Below are positions 34,823 to 48,449 of a DNA stretch of 64,000 nt, in pieces. Both the position numbers and the translations under genes were made by a program. This DNA comes from Prochilodus magdalenae. Its lineage: Eukaryota; Chordata; Actinopteri; Characiformes; Prochilodontidae. The stretch covers positions 17,501-81,500 of the forward strand of contig JAMWET010000767.1 in NCBI GenBank assembly GCA_024036415.1, read 5' to 3'. The notes under the pieces were generated by a model that did not search any database, had not been told where the DNA came from, and saw only the letters and a program-made list of their open reading frames with translations. Within the stretch, counting starts at the first letter, position 1. Every line of letters starts with the position of its first letter.

Positions 34823-37800
34823 ACATTTACATAGATCATCCTTAAAATAAACAGTCTGTTGAATTTGAAGACTATAAATATAAATTTGTGTTGGGGGGGG
34901 TGTGGTGGGGACGGAATACATTTAGGATATGGGCGCTGCACAGTTTGCATTAGTCTGCACAGGTCACATTAAACCATGCCTCCAAACCATTCCTTCCAAA
35001 GCTGCTTACCATTTGACTGTCTCCTCTGCCAGCCCTGTGTATCAGGCACTGAGGTTTGTTTTGTTGATGCAGGGTTTGTGCTTTTTTTTTTAAAGCTAGG
35101 CTGGACATATGGTCCAGACAATGTGTCAGCTGCTCCTTGTACAGATGGAAGAGTGGGCCTTTTCTTTGGCAGTGTGAGGAGAATGAAGCGCCTGTCTGCA
35201 ACCTTTGCATTGGAGCCCCATCAACACTTTTTATACTCCATGCTCCCAGAGACAACACTACAATTTCAACCAAGTCAGGAACTGGATTTCTGCTTACGCA
35301 AGCACCAAACCGGGTGTGTCAGTGTGTAAAACAAAGCCTCGGGCCTAATACTAAAGGAAGCTATATCAGATCTTGGCAGTGAAGGCCAAAAGAAATAAAG
35401 AAACTATTGCATGTATAAAACCCATAGTGGCCAACAATTGCCTTGTCTGATTAAATTGAATCACTTTCGGTAGTCAAAGGAGAAGGAGCGAGATATAATG
35501 ATGGCCATTCTGTCATTCTGAGTACCGTTTTATTCCTCAGCAGTGGATTAACTCTTGGAGCAGAAAAGCCCTGTATTTACTGAACAATGGGGTGCAGGAG
35601 AGGAGCCAGACTCGCTCAGCTTCAGCCTCTTTTGAGATGTTATGTGAGCATCGCCCTTTCTTTTTTGTGCAAACTCAAGACTGGCAAGTAGGGAGCTTGT
35701 TTTAAAAAGAAGGCGTGATAAAAGACTTTGAATTTGTGCTACCGGTTGCAATTTCACTTGGTCTTTTGAGGGCTTAGGGGAAGAAGAAGTAGAAGGAGAA
35801 GAAAAAGAAGAAGAAAGTTTGCTAATTGACAATGCCAATGAAATTCAGTAGCTATTATGAGAGTTCCAGGATGAAAAGCCCATTAAGAGGCATTTGTCTA
35901 ATGCCTCTATTCACTGTTCCCCGGCAGCCCTTTCAGAGGAACTAAATTTGCTGATTTCCCTCTTTCTTTCTTCCCTCTTTCTTTCTTTTTTTCTTTCTTA
36001 TAAGCATTTTGCCCCTTCACTATGACAAATTAAGTCCGATTTGGGAGTGCTACAATGAAACAACTGGTTTTATCCATGCTTGAAAACGTGCCATGGTAGT
36101 TATCCTATGGGCTGCCTCTTTATTTACCCCAGAAGGGCATATATAATCCATACTAAACTGCCCTTTATTCCTACTAAAAGTGGTTAAACCGAAGGGACAC
36201 TTTGGAGCAATTAATTTTCACCATTAGGAAGAAAGCCAGGCTTCCCCAGCTGACAGATTGTGCTGCATCTCTATGAAATGAGTGACCAGCTCCCTCAAAG
36301 GAGGCAAAATAAACAATTGCTGATCTGTTCAAAGTTACAGGAATGTGGTAAAATGAAATAAGGAGCCTGTAATTGCAGGATATGTCCTTAAAGCAACCCT
36401 GGCACTGTTGTTTTTAATGGTGGAGCGGTTAGCTTCCATTGTGTGCTTTATATTGCTGTATTGAGCGCGCCATGTTACGCTGAAAAGAGATAACAATATC
36501 TCGGTGCATTCACCGCTGACAGTAATAGCATATGTGCAGAGCATTGTAAAATGAAATGCATTGTCAGGTTTGGCCTGAAAGGTGTTGGCTCAGGCGTTGC
36601 CCCCCTCCTTCCTTACTTTCACAGTCCATTATGTGGCTCAGCTCATATGATTCAGCAGGAGGGGAGAGGTTAATATGTGCAGTCACCCATGATTTATTCA
36701 ATTTGTAGCATCCAGCCAAACAATGCAACTGGATCTTTATTTGACCATTAGCCCAATACGGGCCCATTCAAGGCTCTGCCCATAGCAAAATGAGGGAGAG
36801 CAGTGAAACAGTAACCCTTTGAGGTCTCCGTATATTTTCTGCCTTACTGCATATCATGACACATTGATGGAGGGTTAAGTGGCCATTTAGTTTTCAGTAT
36901 ATTCGCTTCCCCAAATCCATCTTCTGGGGTGTCTGTTTTATTGCAAATGAATGAGGTGTCCATTTCCTCACAAACCAACGCAAAGCCAGCACAAACGCCA
37001 TACTGAGCGGAGCCTCAAGGTGCACAGCACCTCCAAACAACCACCAAGCATAGTTACATTTAAACACATGTCTAGTTTCACTCTTACTCTGTCCCTGTGT
37101 GGTCTAGTAGAGGGGACACGTTATCAGTCAGTATTTTAGGTTGTAATTTAATTATTTTTGATTGGTATGTGGTTTGCATTATAATTCTAATTCACTATTA
37201 TGGGATTATTCAGTTCCTGCAGGAGGACTCAGTTCATTAGCTAAGCACTTCCATATGTTTTTTGACCTTGCTGAGCTTCAGAGCATCTTGAGCTGTGCAT
37301 TGTGGTGTACAAGTCTCCAAAGTGGGTGGGTTTGAGGAGGGGAGTCTGCGAGGTGAAGTACAATAAGAAAAGGAGGACAAAGGCAGAGAGGGGAGAAAAG
37401 AAGAGGCTCTGCAGGCCCACTATCCTGTCCAGCAGTCAATGTGTGAAAATAGCTATTAAGGATCCAACCAGTTTCTCTTTAAAATTCAACAGAAAGTACT
37501 ACACATGAGTCCATTTAGAGTGTTAACCATGTTAATACTATCCTAAGACCATCCTTTTGGATAAACTCCTTGCCGTTTATTAGGTTTTGCTAGCTACAGT
37601 ATATGTATCTGTAACATTATGTATTCTAGACTGTAGCTAGGTAAGTATGTTATGGTGTTTTAGTGTGACGAATAACGTTATGAATTTCTAGTGTTGAAAA
37701 CAGTAATGAAAGGATAAAGTATTTTTGTTTTAAAGTAAACTCAAATTTCCACCCTTACAAACAAGCTGACACTCCTAATTAATGACATTACATTAATACC

Positions 37801-37910
37801 TAAATGCTATTATATACTACTGCCAAAGAAACCTAACCACCACATTTAGGAAAGCTTGCTGGTGTGTGTTCAATACTTCTGTGAGATTGTAATTTTGTGA
37901 CATTAATGTA
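34823..37910. other. Long single-copy stretch, possible conserved non-coding region
   Basis: Nearly repeat-free for 3 kb apart from a G run near 34890 and a short CT-rich run at about 35960-36000. The open frame at 34976-35329 (117 codons) has cysteines but no recognisable fold, and an overlapping minus-strand frame. Homeodomain-like and CAAT-like words are scattered between 35880 and 36780. I see no splice-bounded exon with confidence. Confidence 0.3.
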
Positions 37911-38740
37911 CAGCAGCTTTTGCAACATTCCAAAAAACATTGGGATGCTGTCCAAAATGTAAATAACAAAAAGTGCAAACCATTTAAACCTTATAGTTAA
38001 TTCAAATTTAAACCATTTAAACCTTATAGTTAATTCAAATTTAAACCATTTAAACCTTATAGTTAATTCAAAATACTACAAAAACAAAACACAAACTGTT
38101 GACATCAAAAAATATCATTGTTTTTTTTTAAATACAGGCCAATTGTAAATGTGATGCTCACAACATATTTAGTAAAATCAACACCTACTGATATTTTACA
38201 ACTAATTAGGTAAATTGGTAATGGGGTCAGTAACATGATTGGGTATAAAACGAGCAACTTAGGCATCTTTAAGAATTAAAAATAGGGACATAGGGAAAAA
38301 ATAGGGAAGTAGAACATTTTTCAAAGAGCATAGAATTGGAGGATTTCATCACCTACTGTACACAGTATCATTAAAAGATTCAGAGAATCCAGAGAAATCT
38401 TTGTATGCAAGGCACAAGGCTGAAAGTAATATTAGCTGGATGTGATCTTCAGATCCCCAGACAGCACTGCATTAAAAACAGACAAATAGATTCATTACCA
38501 GTTAAAACTCGACCATGCAAAGAAGAAGCCAGATTTAACTCCTCTGGTCCAGAGTTAATGTAAGATGGACTGAGGTGAAGTGAAGAAGTGTCCTGTGGTC
38601 TGAAAGATCAAAATGTGCAATTCTCTTTGGAGATGTCATGAGATGTCATGTTATCAGTGCACAGGTCAAAAACCAGCATGCATGATGGTATGGTGGGGCT
38701 TTAGGCATGCACTTAGCATTCTAACTGTCCTGAATGCAAT
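37911..38740 (+). mobile_element. Degraded Tc1-like transposon, family E
   Basis: The left end resembles 'ttccaaaaaa.ttggga..ctgtc' and 'aaaatgtaaata', the end type of a very common fish Tc1-like element. Inside are 'taacatgattgggtataaaa', the HTH-equivalent 'atcattaaaagattcagaga', 'cactgcattaaaaaca', 'atgcaaagaagaagcca' and 'tgtcctgtggtctgaaagat'. The last of these corresponds to the region around the first catalytic Asp. Stops and indels are frequent, and large parts including the 3' half are missing. A 33-bp segment near the left end is present three times. Confidence 0.75.
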
Positions 38741-41289
38741 CCATACCTGTCATCCAATTAAATAATTACACAATTATAAACATTAATTTAACATTACAGA
38801 GAAAACTATATGAAATGAAAAATATGGCAAAAGAGTCGCCAAACTATGATCTTATATTACGCATGCATGACCAAACCTTTCACTTTCAGAACTATAGCAA
38901 TCATCTACTCAGTTCCCAAACATGCTTCCAGACCGCTGTTGATACAAGAGGTGATGAACACAGTGGTGAACATAAATCTGTCCCAACTATTTTTTTTACA
39001 CGTAATGCTGACATCAACATTCAGTTCATCACAGGGTGTGATACAAGCGATTTTCAAGATGGTTGACCTCAGTAGGCTGCGGCATCACTGGGAATCAAAT
39101 TCAGATTCTAGCAATGGGATGCAAACATCTTAGCAGGTCTTTGCACTGCCCCAAAACATTAGCTTAAATAGATACACAATGATTGCATTGGGAATGACCA
39201 GCAGCCCTGTTCCCCTGTAAGCCTCATGAGAGGAAACTCAGACGAACCATACAGCAGTCAATCCAGCCCCAGCAAAGAAGCTCATCTCTCTCCAGTCCAC
39301 CAGCCCAGGTAGAGCAGAGGCAACATATGTGATATTACTTTGATCGCCCACTTTCAGGCTGGGAAATGGACTGCATCATTGAGGTCACAGAGTACTATTG
39401 CAGCACAGATGATGTCCACAGGCTCATATTCACTCGATGAGCTGATGGCTAACCTATTGACGGCTCAACCTGTGTTCACCTTCCTTCTCTTTGTCTCTTT
39501 CCTCACGGTTTCTTTCATCATGCGAAGCGTGTAAATGCTCTCGCCAAAGCCCTTCATAGATTGAAATAATTGAGACCTTGCTAGATTGTGTTTATGTAGA
39601 GGAGACCCAACGGTAGCTATTAGATTATTTAGAAGGGTGATTTTCCCTTCAGACTTTAGTGTCTCTAAAGCTGTTATGTGCTGTAAGATGATACCACTGT
39701 AGCTAATGCTAGGCTTGTTTAATGACTGTTTAGGATGTTGTCTTGTTCTTTTATGTAAAATCTGCACTTACTTTGCATTAAGGATGACACAGAATAAATT
39801 CTAGCATCGCAAGACCAACATTAATGTTAGTGTGGCTGCGTCCCAAACAGCACACTGTACATACTACACCACTGACAGCATTTCTAATGGTGCAGTACTA
39901 GTTTTACATTCTATATATCGTGGCGGTATGGAGTTTGGGATGCAGCCAGAGAATGTTACCTGACATTTTAGAGGGCTTTTGACAACTTGACCATAGTTGA
40001 AGTTAACGTTAGCTAACCCAAACCCTCCTAATATGTTTCCATAACAAGCTTAACAGCTTTAACTAGCTGTTTTGCTATTCACTGTGCTCCTATTACTGAT
40101 CTTAAGTTCGAAGCCAGAGAAAGCTAATCACACCACCAACCAGGCACTCTGTCACGGCAAAAACTGAGGCCAGTGAACTGGTGATTGGGGGATATTCAAA
40201 TAAAGCTTGATTTTTAAAAAAATAATCTAAAAAAAATAGAGTTTTTTATTTGGCACCTCAACACAAACCTTAACAAAGAAGATCCAGCATCACCAAGCCC
40301 AACGTAAAATGCGAAGGTTGTCTAATGTGATGGTAAAACATGTTACCCTCAGTGTCTGTTTTTCAAAATACAGCATATTGTTTGTAGGTGGGACAAATGG
40401 AAAGGTGTCCAATATTCCCACATGGTTCCCACCCGGTTCCTACTCCAGCGGTTTTATGCAAATGACTTCTGTTTTGATTGGCTGCCCTATATGGTAGTCC
40501 TTATAATCTCAATCTCAATGGGCAGGGCTAAACTGCTGTGGACTGCATAGGCGGATAGGTGTAAATGTATTGGCTTTTTAAATGTGTCACTGATTTTAAG
40601 CTTAGTTTTAATATAGGGGCAGCACGGACAGAAGAATGAATGGTACCGATTAACAATGATTATGTTCACATACTACATCAAACTCCTTTATATCCAAATA
40701 TGAGGACAATTCCGTTTTACATGATAATGGCCCTTTAAAAAGCCCCTTTGGAACTATAATTAGGGAATATGCTCTGCCATGACGACTTTGCTCGGTGCTA
40801 AACCTTGGCAAGATTGTGTAATTAAACAACCTTCAGCTCCTGCCAACAAGTCAGATTGGGTTTAATCAATTGAGTGTGTTATTGAATCTGTGTCAAATTA
40901 ACAGTGTGTCTAAAAGACTGGCTTGCTTGTGAGAAATAACCCTGTGACCAAAATCTATGTACTACAAATCGTACCTAACAAGTCCTTTCCTGCCTGGCCA
41001 TGGGTACTGACTTTATTGACCTGTATATACAGCATGTGTGCTGCAATGACAAGTCACGGCTCATATGAAAAGGTGAATAACAGAGCAGAGCTATGCAGAC
41101 TGCCCTGTCTGTATTAAAGTAATAATAATAATGATAATTTTGAGGCACTATTAAAAAACATTCTGTAACATGGCATTTCAAATTTTAGACAATAGTTTTC
41201 CTTTATTACCGTCTGAATAAGACAGTCCTGTTATTTTTTTTGCAATAAATATATGAGGAGGGGGCTCAACACTGAGTACAAAGAGCCAT
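38741..41289. other. Non-coding spacer, partly AT-rich
   Basis: Two overlapping frames at 38734-39133 have no domain. A region at about 40690-40900 is repeat-free and rich in 'taatta'-like words. No exon is recognised. Confidence 0.3.
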
Positions 41290-41455
41290 CCCACCCCCCC
41301 CAACACTGCCCCCACCTTCAGTCACTGATTAATTGTGCGCCTCGCTCATTGTGATTCTGCCTGCTTTAATTAGCTTAGGCATGCTTTTGCATATCGTATT
41401 TATTTAATTTCATCATGTGCAGAGGCAAATGGATGCATAATTTGAGAAAGGAAAG
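41290..41455. promoter_or_regulatory. Candidate conserved enhancer-like segment
   Basis: Repeat-free stretch with 'gtcactgattaattgtg', 'gctttaattagctt' (TAATTA at 41367-41372), 'atgcttttgcatat' and 'tttaatttcatcat'. Motif density and lack of repeats are typical of conserved non-coding elements; conservation is not shown here. Confidence 0.35.
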
Positions 41456-41978
41456 GGCTAGATTTCACCCGCGTCAACACAAAGGACTCAGAAAGCCGTA
41501 ACTGGTGCTACAATAAGCAAAGACACTCGCTGTGGAGAAACAAAAGCACCTCCGCTAGCCACTCTGGCATGAGTAAATACTTTAATGTTCTTGTCCAGGT
41601 CCAGCTTTAATAATATCCTAACTGAGAAATATCTCTGCACATCTGTAGTTACTAACAGTTCAGCACGTTTGTATGTGCCGTGCTCCATCATACAGCATTG
41701 TCATTTGTTATTACTTAGAACCTGATGTTCTCGGACACTAATGCCACATGACTGTGAGCGTGAACCCCCGTTCTAGGAACACATTTTCTTTACATAGGGC
41801 TATAAATAATGTAATATGTATGAACATTTCATAGGAATGAGTCATAAATGCATTGTGATTCATTCGGACTGACAAGTATATAAATGTCACTGGCATCTAG
41901 TCATTCATAAATGAATAGGGTCTAATATGCATTATCTACTGACATACTCCATTTGTCTGCTATCTAGAGCACTGTTCA
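41456..41978. other. Non-coding spacer
   Basis: No recognised element. The frame at 41488-41691 is unsupported. Confidence 0.4.
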
Positions 41979-42202
41979 TTAACCTCCTGAGACCCGGACT
42001 TGCTTGGTGTGCAGTTTTAATTTCTCCTAGCTGTTTGTGATCAGTAGGACCAAACAAACTGGGCTTTGTACAGGAAGCTGTTTTGCCAAAAAACAATGTC
42101 ATCATATGAGGCCAAAGGGTCATCGTTTTAAAAAGTATCATGGTGCAGAGAAGCAGAAATGTAACGTTCTCATATAAGGACACTGGGGTCTCAGGAGGTT
42201 AA
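41979..42202. mobile_element. TTAA-flanked MITE (piggyBac-like)
   Basis: 224 bp including a TTAA at each end. The left end reads TTAACCTCCTGAGACCC and the right end is its exact reverse complement GGGTCTCAGGAGGTTAA, a 13-bp inverted repeat beyond TTAA. A TTAA target duplication is the signature of piggyBac-type transposases. The interior is non-coding, so it would depend on a transposase made elsewhere. Confidence 0.85.
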
Positions 42203-42429
42203 GTGATGCCTTGAACTTACATGATTCTAGCTTGTACACCATTACCACATGAATACTTAGGTATAGGTATACTCAGATCCTCTAAATCAGGGGAATCTTG
42301 AAATTCAGAATGGGAAAAAATCCAGTCAGGATTCAGAAATTGGACAGAAGGCCTAATGCAACAGATTAATGATTGACATAATTAGGCAGGGACAGAGGAA
42401 ACGACCAGTCTGAAGAAACAGTCACTATA

Positions 42430-42862
42430 GACCTTCTTAACAGTCTGGATATGAGGTGGTACAGTGCAGTAAATGTCTCAATGGATGTGTGGAAAATGGG
42501 TCCAAAGCAGATGTTAATGATTGGCTGAAAGGAGTGAGGGCATTTGGGTGTGTCAAAGGTCATAGTGTGCAGGAAGTAGCTGAATCTGCAGGTGTAAGGA
42601 AGTGTATAGTCATACGGGTCTACCAGCAGTGGCTAAAATCCCAGTCTACAGGAAACTCTCCTCAGAATTGTACCAGAGAAGGCCTCCACCAAATCTGGCC
42701 CAGCTGTGCGATTCAATGATGCCAGAGTGTCTGAACATTGATGTGGCTACATCCAGAAACTTGTCCAGTCCATGCCAAATCGAATTGCAGCTGTTATTCA
42801 TGCTTGTGGAGGCATAACATGTCAGGTATTACATACCACATCAACATTACCAATGCCAAAAG
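42430..42862 (+). mobile_element. Non-autonomous Tc1-derived element, family C copy 2
   Basis: Plus-strand copy with 'ADVNDWLKGVRAFG', 'VYQQWLKSQSTGNSPQN' and the C-terminal 'LVQSMPNRIAAVIHA' (split over frames). The catalytic middle is absent at the same place as in 15942-16487. Terminal repeats are decayed, so the ends are approximate. Confidence 0.75.
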
Positions 42863-43667
42863 GAAGTAGACAAAAGACAAAACGACTGGGTAGACACAGA
42901 GAGAGAGAGAGAAAGAGAGATCAAGAAAGGTAAATATAGGTAGAGGTGGACTGAGACACACAATGCGATCTACTCAGGCCTAAAGAGACAGATGACGCTA
43001 ACGCAGAGCTTCGAATCGCACTTTTTGTTGTGCGGTTGCACACAGAGCAAGCAAGGAGCAGATGGCAGGAGGGACAAACACGGCTTATTTAATCTGCTAG
43101 TGTTTGCAAGGAAGTAATTGTGTTTTAACCTGGAGAGAAACAGAATATTACAGCCAGGCAAACAAATTACACGCACCTCACTAGTTTGCAGATGACTCTA
43201 TTTGTCTTATCCTGTGGTGCGGGTGAGCTCGATGTGGAAAGAAATAGGGAACACGCTGTCACATGTATGTGTTTGCTTTCACATTATGAGTGTGGTACCT
43301 TTGCCAACGTGTATCCGAGGCGCTGGCTACTCCGAGTCCGAGGGTGGCCCCTTATTGAAAGCTTCACGCTTGTTTACCTCCAGGTCGGAAATGCATGAGT
43401 TGTTGGAGAATGGAGTTATTACAGCTATTACCTGGTCACCCAAAACACCACTCGCTTTGACTCCCGCTTTTGTCTCCAACGGCAGCACTTACACTGACAA
43501 ACGGAGCAAATGCATTCATGCACTCAGCTCCTCTTTTCCGCTAACTCACTCTCATCCTGCTATTCTCTTACAGACTGCTTGTATGGGGGGTGGGGTCCTT
43601 CTCTGAACTCTTTACAACAAAAGCTCAATAGCTGCGAGTTGCAATGTATATGCATGCATATATAAGC
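42863..43667. other. Non-coding spacer
   Basis: A short GA run lies at 42898-42920. Overlapping frames at 43186-43606 have no recognisable domain. Confidence 0.35.
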
Positions 43668-44104
43668 TCATTGGGCACTTGTGACTGAAACATACCTAAT
43701 GATGTAATACCTCCATGAGCACAAGTGTGTTCGAGTGTGATTTGACATGGCACTGACTGGACAAGTGTCTGGATGTAGCTACATCAATGTTCAGACACTC
43801 TTGCATCAAAGAGTTGTGCAGTTGGGGCAGATTTGGTGGATGCCTTCCCTAGCACAATGCTGAGGAGAGTTTCCTGTAGACTGGGATTTTGGCCACTGCT
43901 GGTAGACCCATATGACCGTATGCTTCCACACACCTTCAAATTCAACTACTTTCTCCACACTGTGGTCTTTGGCACACCCAAATGCACTCACTCCTTTTAG
44001 CCAGTCATTAACATCTGCTTTGGAGCCATTTCCCAAATCGAATGAGACATTCCCTACACTGCACCATCTCCTTAAACACACAAGGTGACTCATTTTTTGT
44101 CCAG
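43668..44104 (-). mobile_element. Non-autonomous Tc1-derived element, family C copy 3
   Basis: Inverted relative to copy 2 and about 800 bp from it. The minus strand reads 'ADVNDWLKGVSAFG', 'VYQQWPKSQSTGNSPQ' and on to the C-terminal piece with the same deletion. The right end keeps 'cattttttgtccag'; the left end is worn. Confidence 0.8.
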
Positions 44105-44876
<772 letters not shown>

Positions 44877-45044
44877 GTCTTTTCAACCAAGAAACGAGGT
44901 AATTACTGAACAGAGATGGCTTTCCATGTAGAATGTTAGGAGACAAAACACAAGTTCTGTTGGCTAGATTCCAGAGCAGTTTACTGTGTTACCGTTACTG
45001 TGTTGGTCCCATGTTGGTCCAGCGCTCATGTCTGCCATGTTGTC

Positions 45045-45298
45045 ATATCGTCCCTGTCCAAAGAAAAACAGGTATCTCCAAAATGGCAACTTTACAGGAG
45101 AGGCCAAAAATCTTAGTTAATTTAAATGGAAGTCAATGGAACCAGAGATCTTTCCAAGAGATTTTGCGTCATTTCTATTGGTCCATTCTTCATCAAATCT
45201 CCACACAGTGTAAACAGCAGCTCATGTGATCAAATAAGGGATAAATGTAAAAATCAACGAAAATGGAGATACATGTTTTTCTTTGTATAGCGACGATA
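45045..45298 (+). mobile_element. MITE, TATCGTC family
   Basis: 254 bp, starting 'atatcgtccctgtccaa' and ending 'gtatagcgacgat'. The interior matches 'atggcaactttacaggagag', 'agtcaatggaaccaga' and 'gtaaacagcagct'. Full length with moderate divergence. Confidence 0.9.
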
Positions 45299-46627
45299 GG
45301 TATGTCATGTTGATTTGAGTAACCCTTTATTTAAAGGCTACTGCATAGGGGTTCATAGCATGTGCATAAGCACTGGACACCATATTTATATAGCTATATT
45401 AGGCATAGCCTATGCCATCAGTCACATGGTGTAAGAGGTTTTGACGTTGCTTTGACAAAAACGGCCTTAAACCAAATCAACAGACATATGCTCCACTTAT
45501 AACACCTCTATGAACAATGCTTATTCATATCCGAGCTTATAGTGAGAGACCAAACTAAAACCATCAGTTCACTGTCAGTTCCAATGACCTTTTTTCAATA
45601 TATTTTTCATATATTTTCATATATATTTCCCATAACAAAATCCTATTTGAGCAAAAGTAGATGTATTGTTGGTAAAATTAAGGTGATCAGAACTGAATCT
45701 GGGACATTGCGGGATTTGTTGTGTGTCACTAGTTTAGCCTTGGACTTAAAGAGGGATGAGGCAGGGATATGTTTACCACCAAGGATTCAGTGGTTGTATG
45801 AGTCCATAATTCATATTGATATTTAATATGATGGCAGTGTAAAGATAAAGACCTTTGGCTGCAGAAAACAGACCCGTGGCTATAGCCCAATAGCCATGCT
45901 CTAAACGCATCCCTGGGCTAGCTCCAGTTCTGGAGAGACAAAGATGATTGCTCTCAGCATATGCCATATGTCACACAGTTTGAAAAATTGCACCATTGAA
46001 ACTCCTCTGAAGTAGATTGTATTCCTATAAAAATCAGTTGACCTATCACTAGTATGAGTCAAGTCCCATAACCCAGCCCCTGCTTTAAATCCATAGGCTA
46101 CCTTTGTCTTAAAAAAGGTGACTCTGGCGATGTTGTAAACTTACTTGACACTTTCTAGCTGTTGATCTGCAGTATTCTCCAAACTATGTGGTAGAAGTGG
46201 TTAGTAGATCGCTGTAGCCAGCTCCCTTTGCTGGCTGACACAAGCTAGGACCTACCAGTATGTTTTTAAGAGCACCACAAATGGGGGGTTAACCCCAGAA
46301 AATAGAGATGTCTGGTTGCTGTAGAATTGCCATATTTAGTACAAAATGACTGCTTAGAAGTTTACTAAAGCATTAAAAGTAAAGTTGTCACAGTTATGCT
46401 ATTGTGATGAAACAATGTTCTGTTAATGAGGCCTGTGTGGCTGCAGATATGATAAACTGAATTAGCTGCCATACAGATCACCTTAAATAGGCGCCGTGTT
46501 GTTCATTCTAATATAGAACTGACATATGGTGTTTTAGTTATCTGCCTTATTAATGCTTTGTCATAACAGTGTTATAAATGGAGCTGTTTGTCACTTTGTG
46601 TCAATACCGTGCAATTAACTTGTTAGT
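45299..46627. other. Non-coding spacer
   Basis: No recognised exon. The frame at 45542-45826 is unsupported. Confidence 0.4.
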
Positions 46628-46800
46628 GGATGGGCCATTGGTGTGATGGATAATGGATATCTGACTATGGATAATCAGATTCTAGATTCGACTCCAAGCT
46701 GGTTTGACCCAGTATGTCTACAGCAGTTGGAATAGTGCATTGGGTTAATTCCCCATCTAGGTAAGAACACTGTATACCAATAAGAGTTCTTGGGCGAAGG
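46628..46800 (+). mobile_element. Very degraded SINE (type 2)
   Basis: Weak match: 'gccattggtgtgatgg', a worn B-box-like 'agattcgactcc', and 'agagttcttgggcgaagg' in the order expected from the copy at 59502. Tail absent. Confidence 0.35.
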
Positions 46801-46933
46801 TAATGCTTTACTTACCTACCTCTGTAAATCAAAACTATGATATCTACCTTGTATCTACATTTAATCAGCTCTACTTACCATATATGAACAACTTAAAATT
46901 TTTGGGAATTGTGTTTATAAGTTATGCTACCTG

Positions 46934-47098
46934 TAATCGTTGCTGTCTAAAGAAAAACAAGTATCTTTAAAATGGCAGCTTCACAGAAGAGGGCAAATAC
47001 CAAACATAACTTAATGTAAGTCAATGGAACCTAACCTTTTTTAAAAAAGGTTGGGGTCATTTCTGTTGCTCCATTCATCATGAAATTTATACACAGTT
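46934..47098 (+). mobile_element. MITE fragment, TATCGTC family
   Basis: The left two-thirds of the element ('aatcgttgctgtctaaagaa', 'aaatggcagcttcacag', 'gtcaatggaacc', 'ttctgttgctccattcatca'). The right end is replaced by the start of the next repeat. Confidence 0.8.
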
Positions 47099-47124
47099 CT
47101 TCAATAGTCAGGCCCACCATCAGT

Positions 47125-47645
47125 GGACCTGAGGACCATCCCTCAGGACCACAGGACCACCACACAGCAGGTATTATGGGTATGATGAGGTTTGATGAGC
47201 AGGTATGATCCAGTGGGTGGTGGTGAGTGAATCAGACCCAGCAGTGCTGCTGGAGTGTTTAAACATTGTAGTGTCACTGCTGGACTGAGATTAGTCCACC
47301 AACCACAACTATCCAGCCAACAGCTTCCAGTGGGCAACATCCTGTGAGTGACCAACACAAACTGCACAGCAACAGACGAGCTACAGTGAGTTTACAGAGC
47401 ACTGCTGTGTCTGAGCACAGCACACATTAACACACCACCACCACAGCAGTGCCACTGCAGTGCTGAGAATGAACCACCACCCAAATACTACCTGCTCTGT
47501 GGTGGTCCTCACTATTTGAGGATAAGAAGGTATGCAGAGAAACAGATTCCCAATGGCTCCGGAAGCACAGTCTGTTACTGTAGACCTACATAGGGCACCT
47601 ATATGGGTAACTAGAACTGATAAAAGGAGTGTCTAATGAAATGCT
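47125..47645. mobile_element. Non-autonomous DNA transposon-like repeat
   Basis: Contains 'cagtgctgctggagtgttta', 'gcactgctgtgtctgagcac', 'caccaccaccacagcagtgc', 'cagtgctgagaatgaacca' and 'ctgctctgtggtggtcct'. This word set is familiar from an abundant non-coding repeat of catfish and characin genomes. I do not recall its superfamily with certainty and cannot see clean terminal repeats. The open frame at 47143-47367 is repeat-derived. Confidence 0.65.
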
Positions 47646-48449
47646 CCGTGTGGGAACGAGTATAAATAGGATAAGCTGTCATAAAGAATCAGCTGTTGTT
47701 TTATGCCTTTTCAATGCTTGTGTATATGTTATGCATAAGTCTCTATGAAGGTAACCTTCAAAAGAAGCCATCAATCGTTACTTTGTTTTCTGATGTGCTG
47801 CATATGTATGATGACTGTCAACTGAATCAAAAGGTTCACTAGCAGCTTCCCCTCACATGCAGATGAATCATTTTACATAGCACACTATGCAATAATGAGG
47901 CTGTAGCTGCTAGATTGCTGTGTGGATGGAGTTTTGTGTAAAATACTGTTTAAAGTAATATGACGTCAGCATTGTTATGGGCATCTACTGTATGTGGCGA
48001 TATGAAATTGTTTGCATTCAGTCTTTTACTTGGGTTTCAAAGATTCAAGCAAATATTCCAGTGCATTCCTGTGAAGATGCTTTACAGTACTGTATCTGCT
48101 CTACAGAGCTTCAGTCTGACTTTGATAGATGGGAATGTGCTTACACAGACCTTCGGGCGTGGATTAGTGGTCAGGATAATCTCCTTTAGAAGGAATAACC
48201 ACACTTATTGTTCTTTCAACACACTTGCTTTATTGCAATGCACCTTTGTTATGAAATACAGCTGTTTAACTTTTCCTGGAAATGTTTGCTGGGATTTACA
48301 GCTTTAAACTGTCTGGCTTGTTCTGGAGAAAAGCTAAGTCGAGCTGTACCATAAATCACCCAGTGACAACTGTCCAATGATAATGATTTTGCTTCTTAAT
48401 AACCTTTTCTTAATTCATGTTAATAGAGTCTGATCATAAACTCCCTGCT
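47646..48449. other. Non-coding spacer
   Basis: Overlapping frames at 47960-48307 lack domain signatures. Confidence 0.35.

Noticed and set aside
34976..35329. 117-codon frame as a secreted cysteine-rich protein
   Set aside because: No signal peptide or known cysteine pattern, and an overlapping minus-strand frame of similar length exists.
38734..39133. Overlapping frames after the Tc1-like remnant as a gene
   Set aside because: No domain, two competing frames, and start within or beside a decayed transposon.
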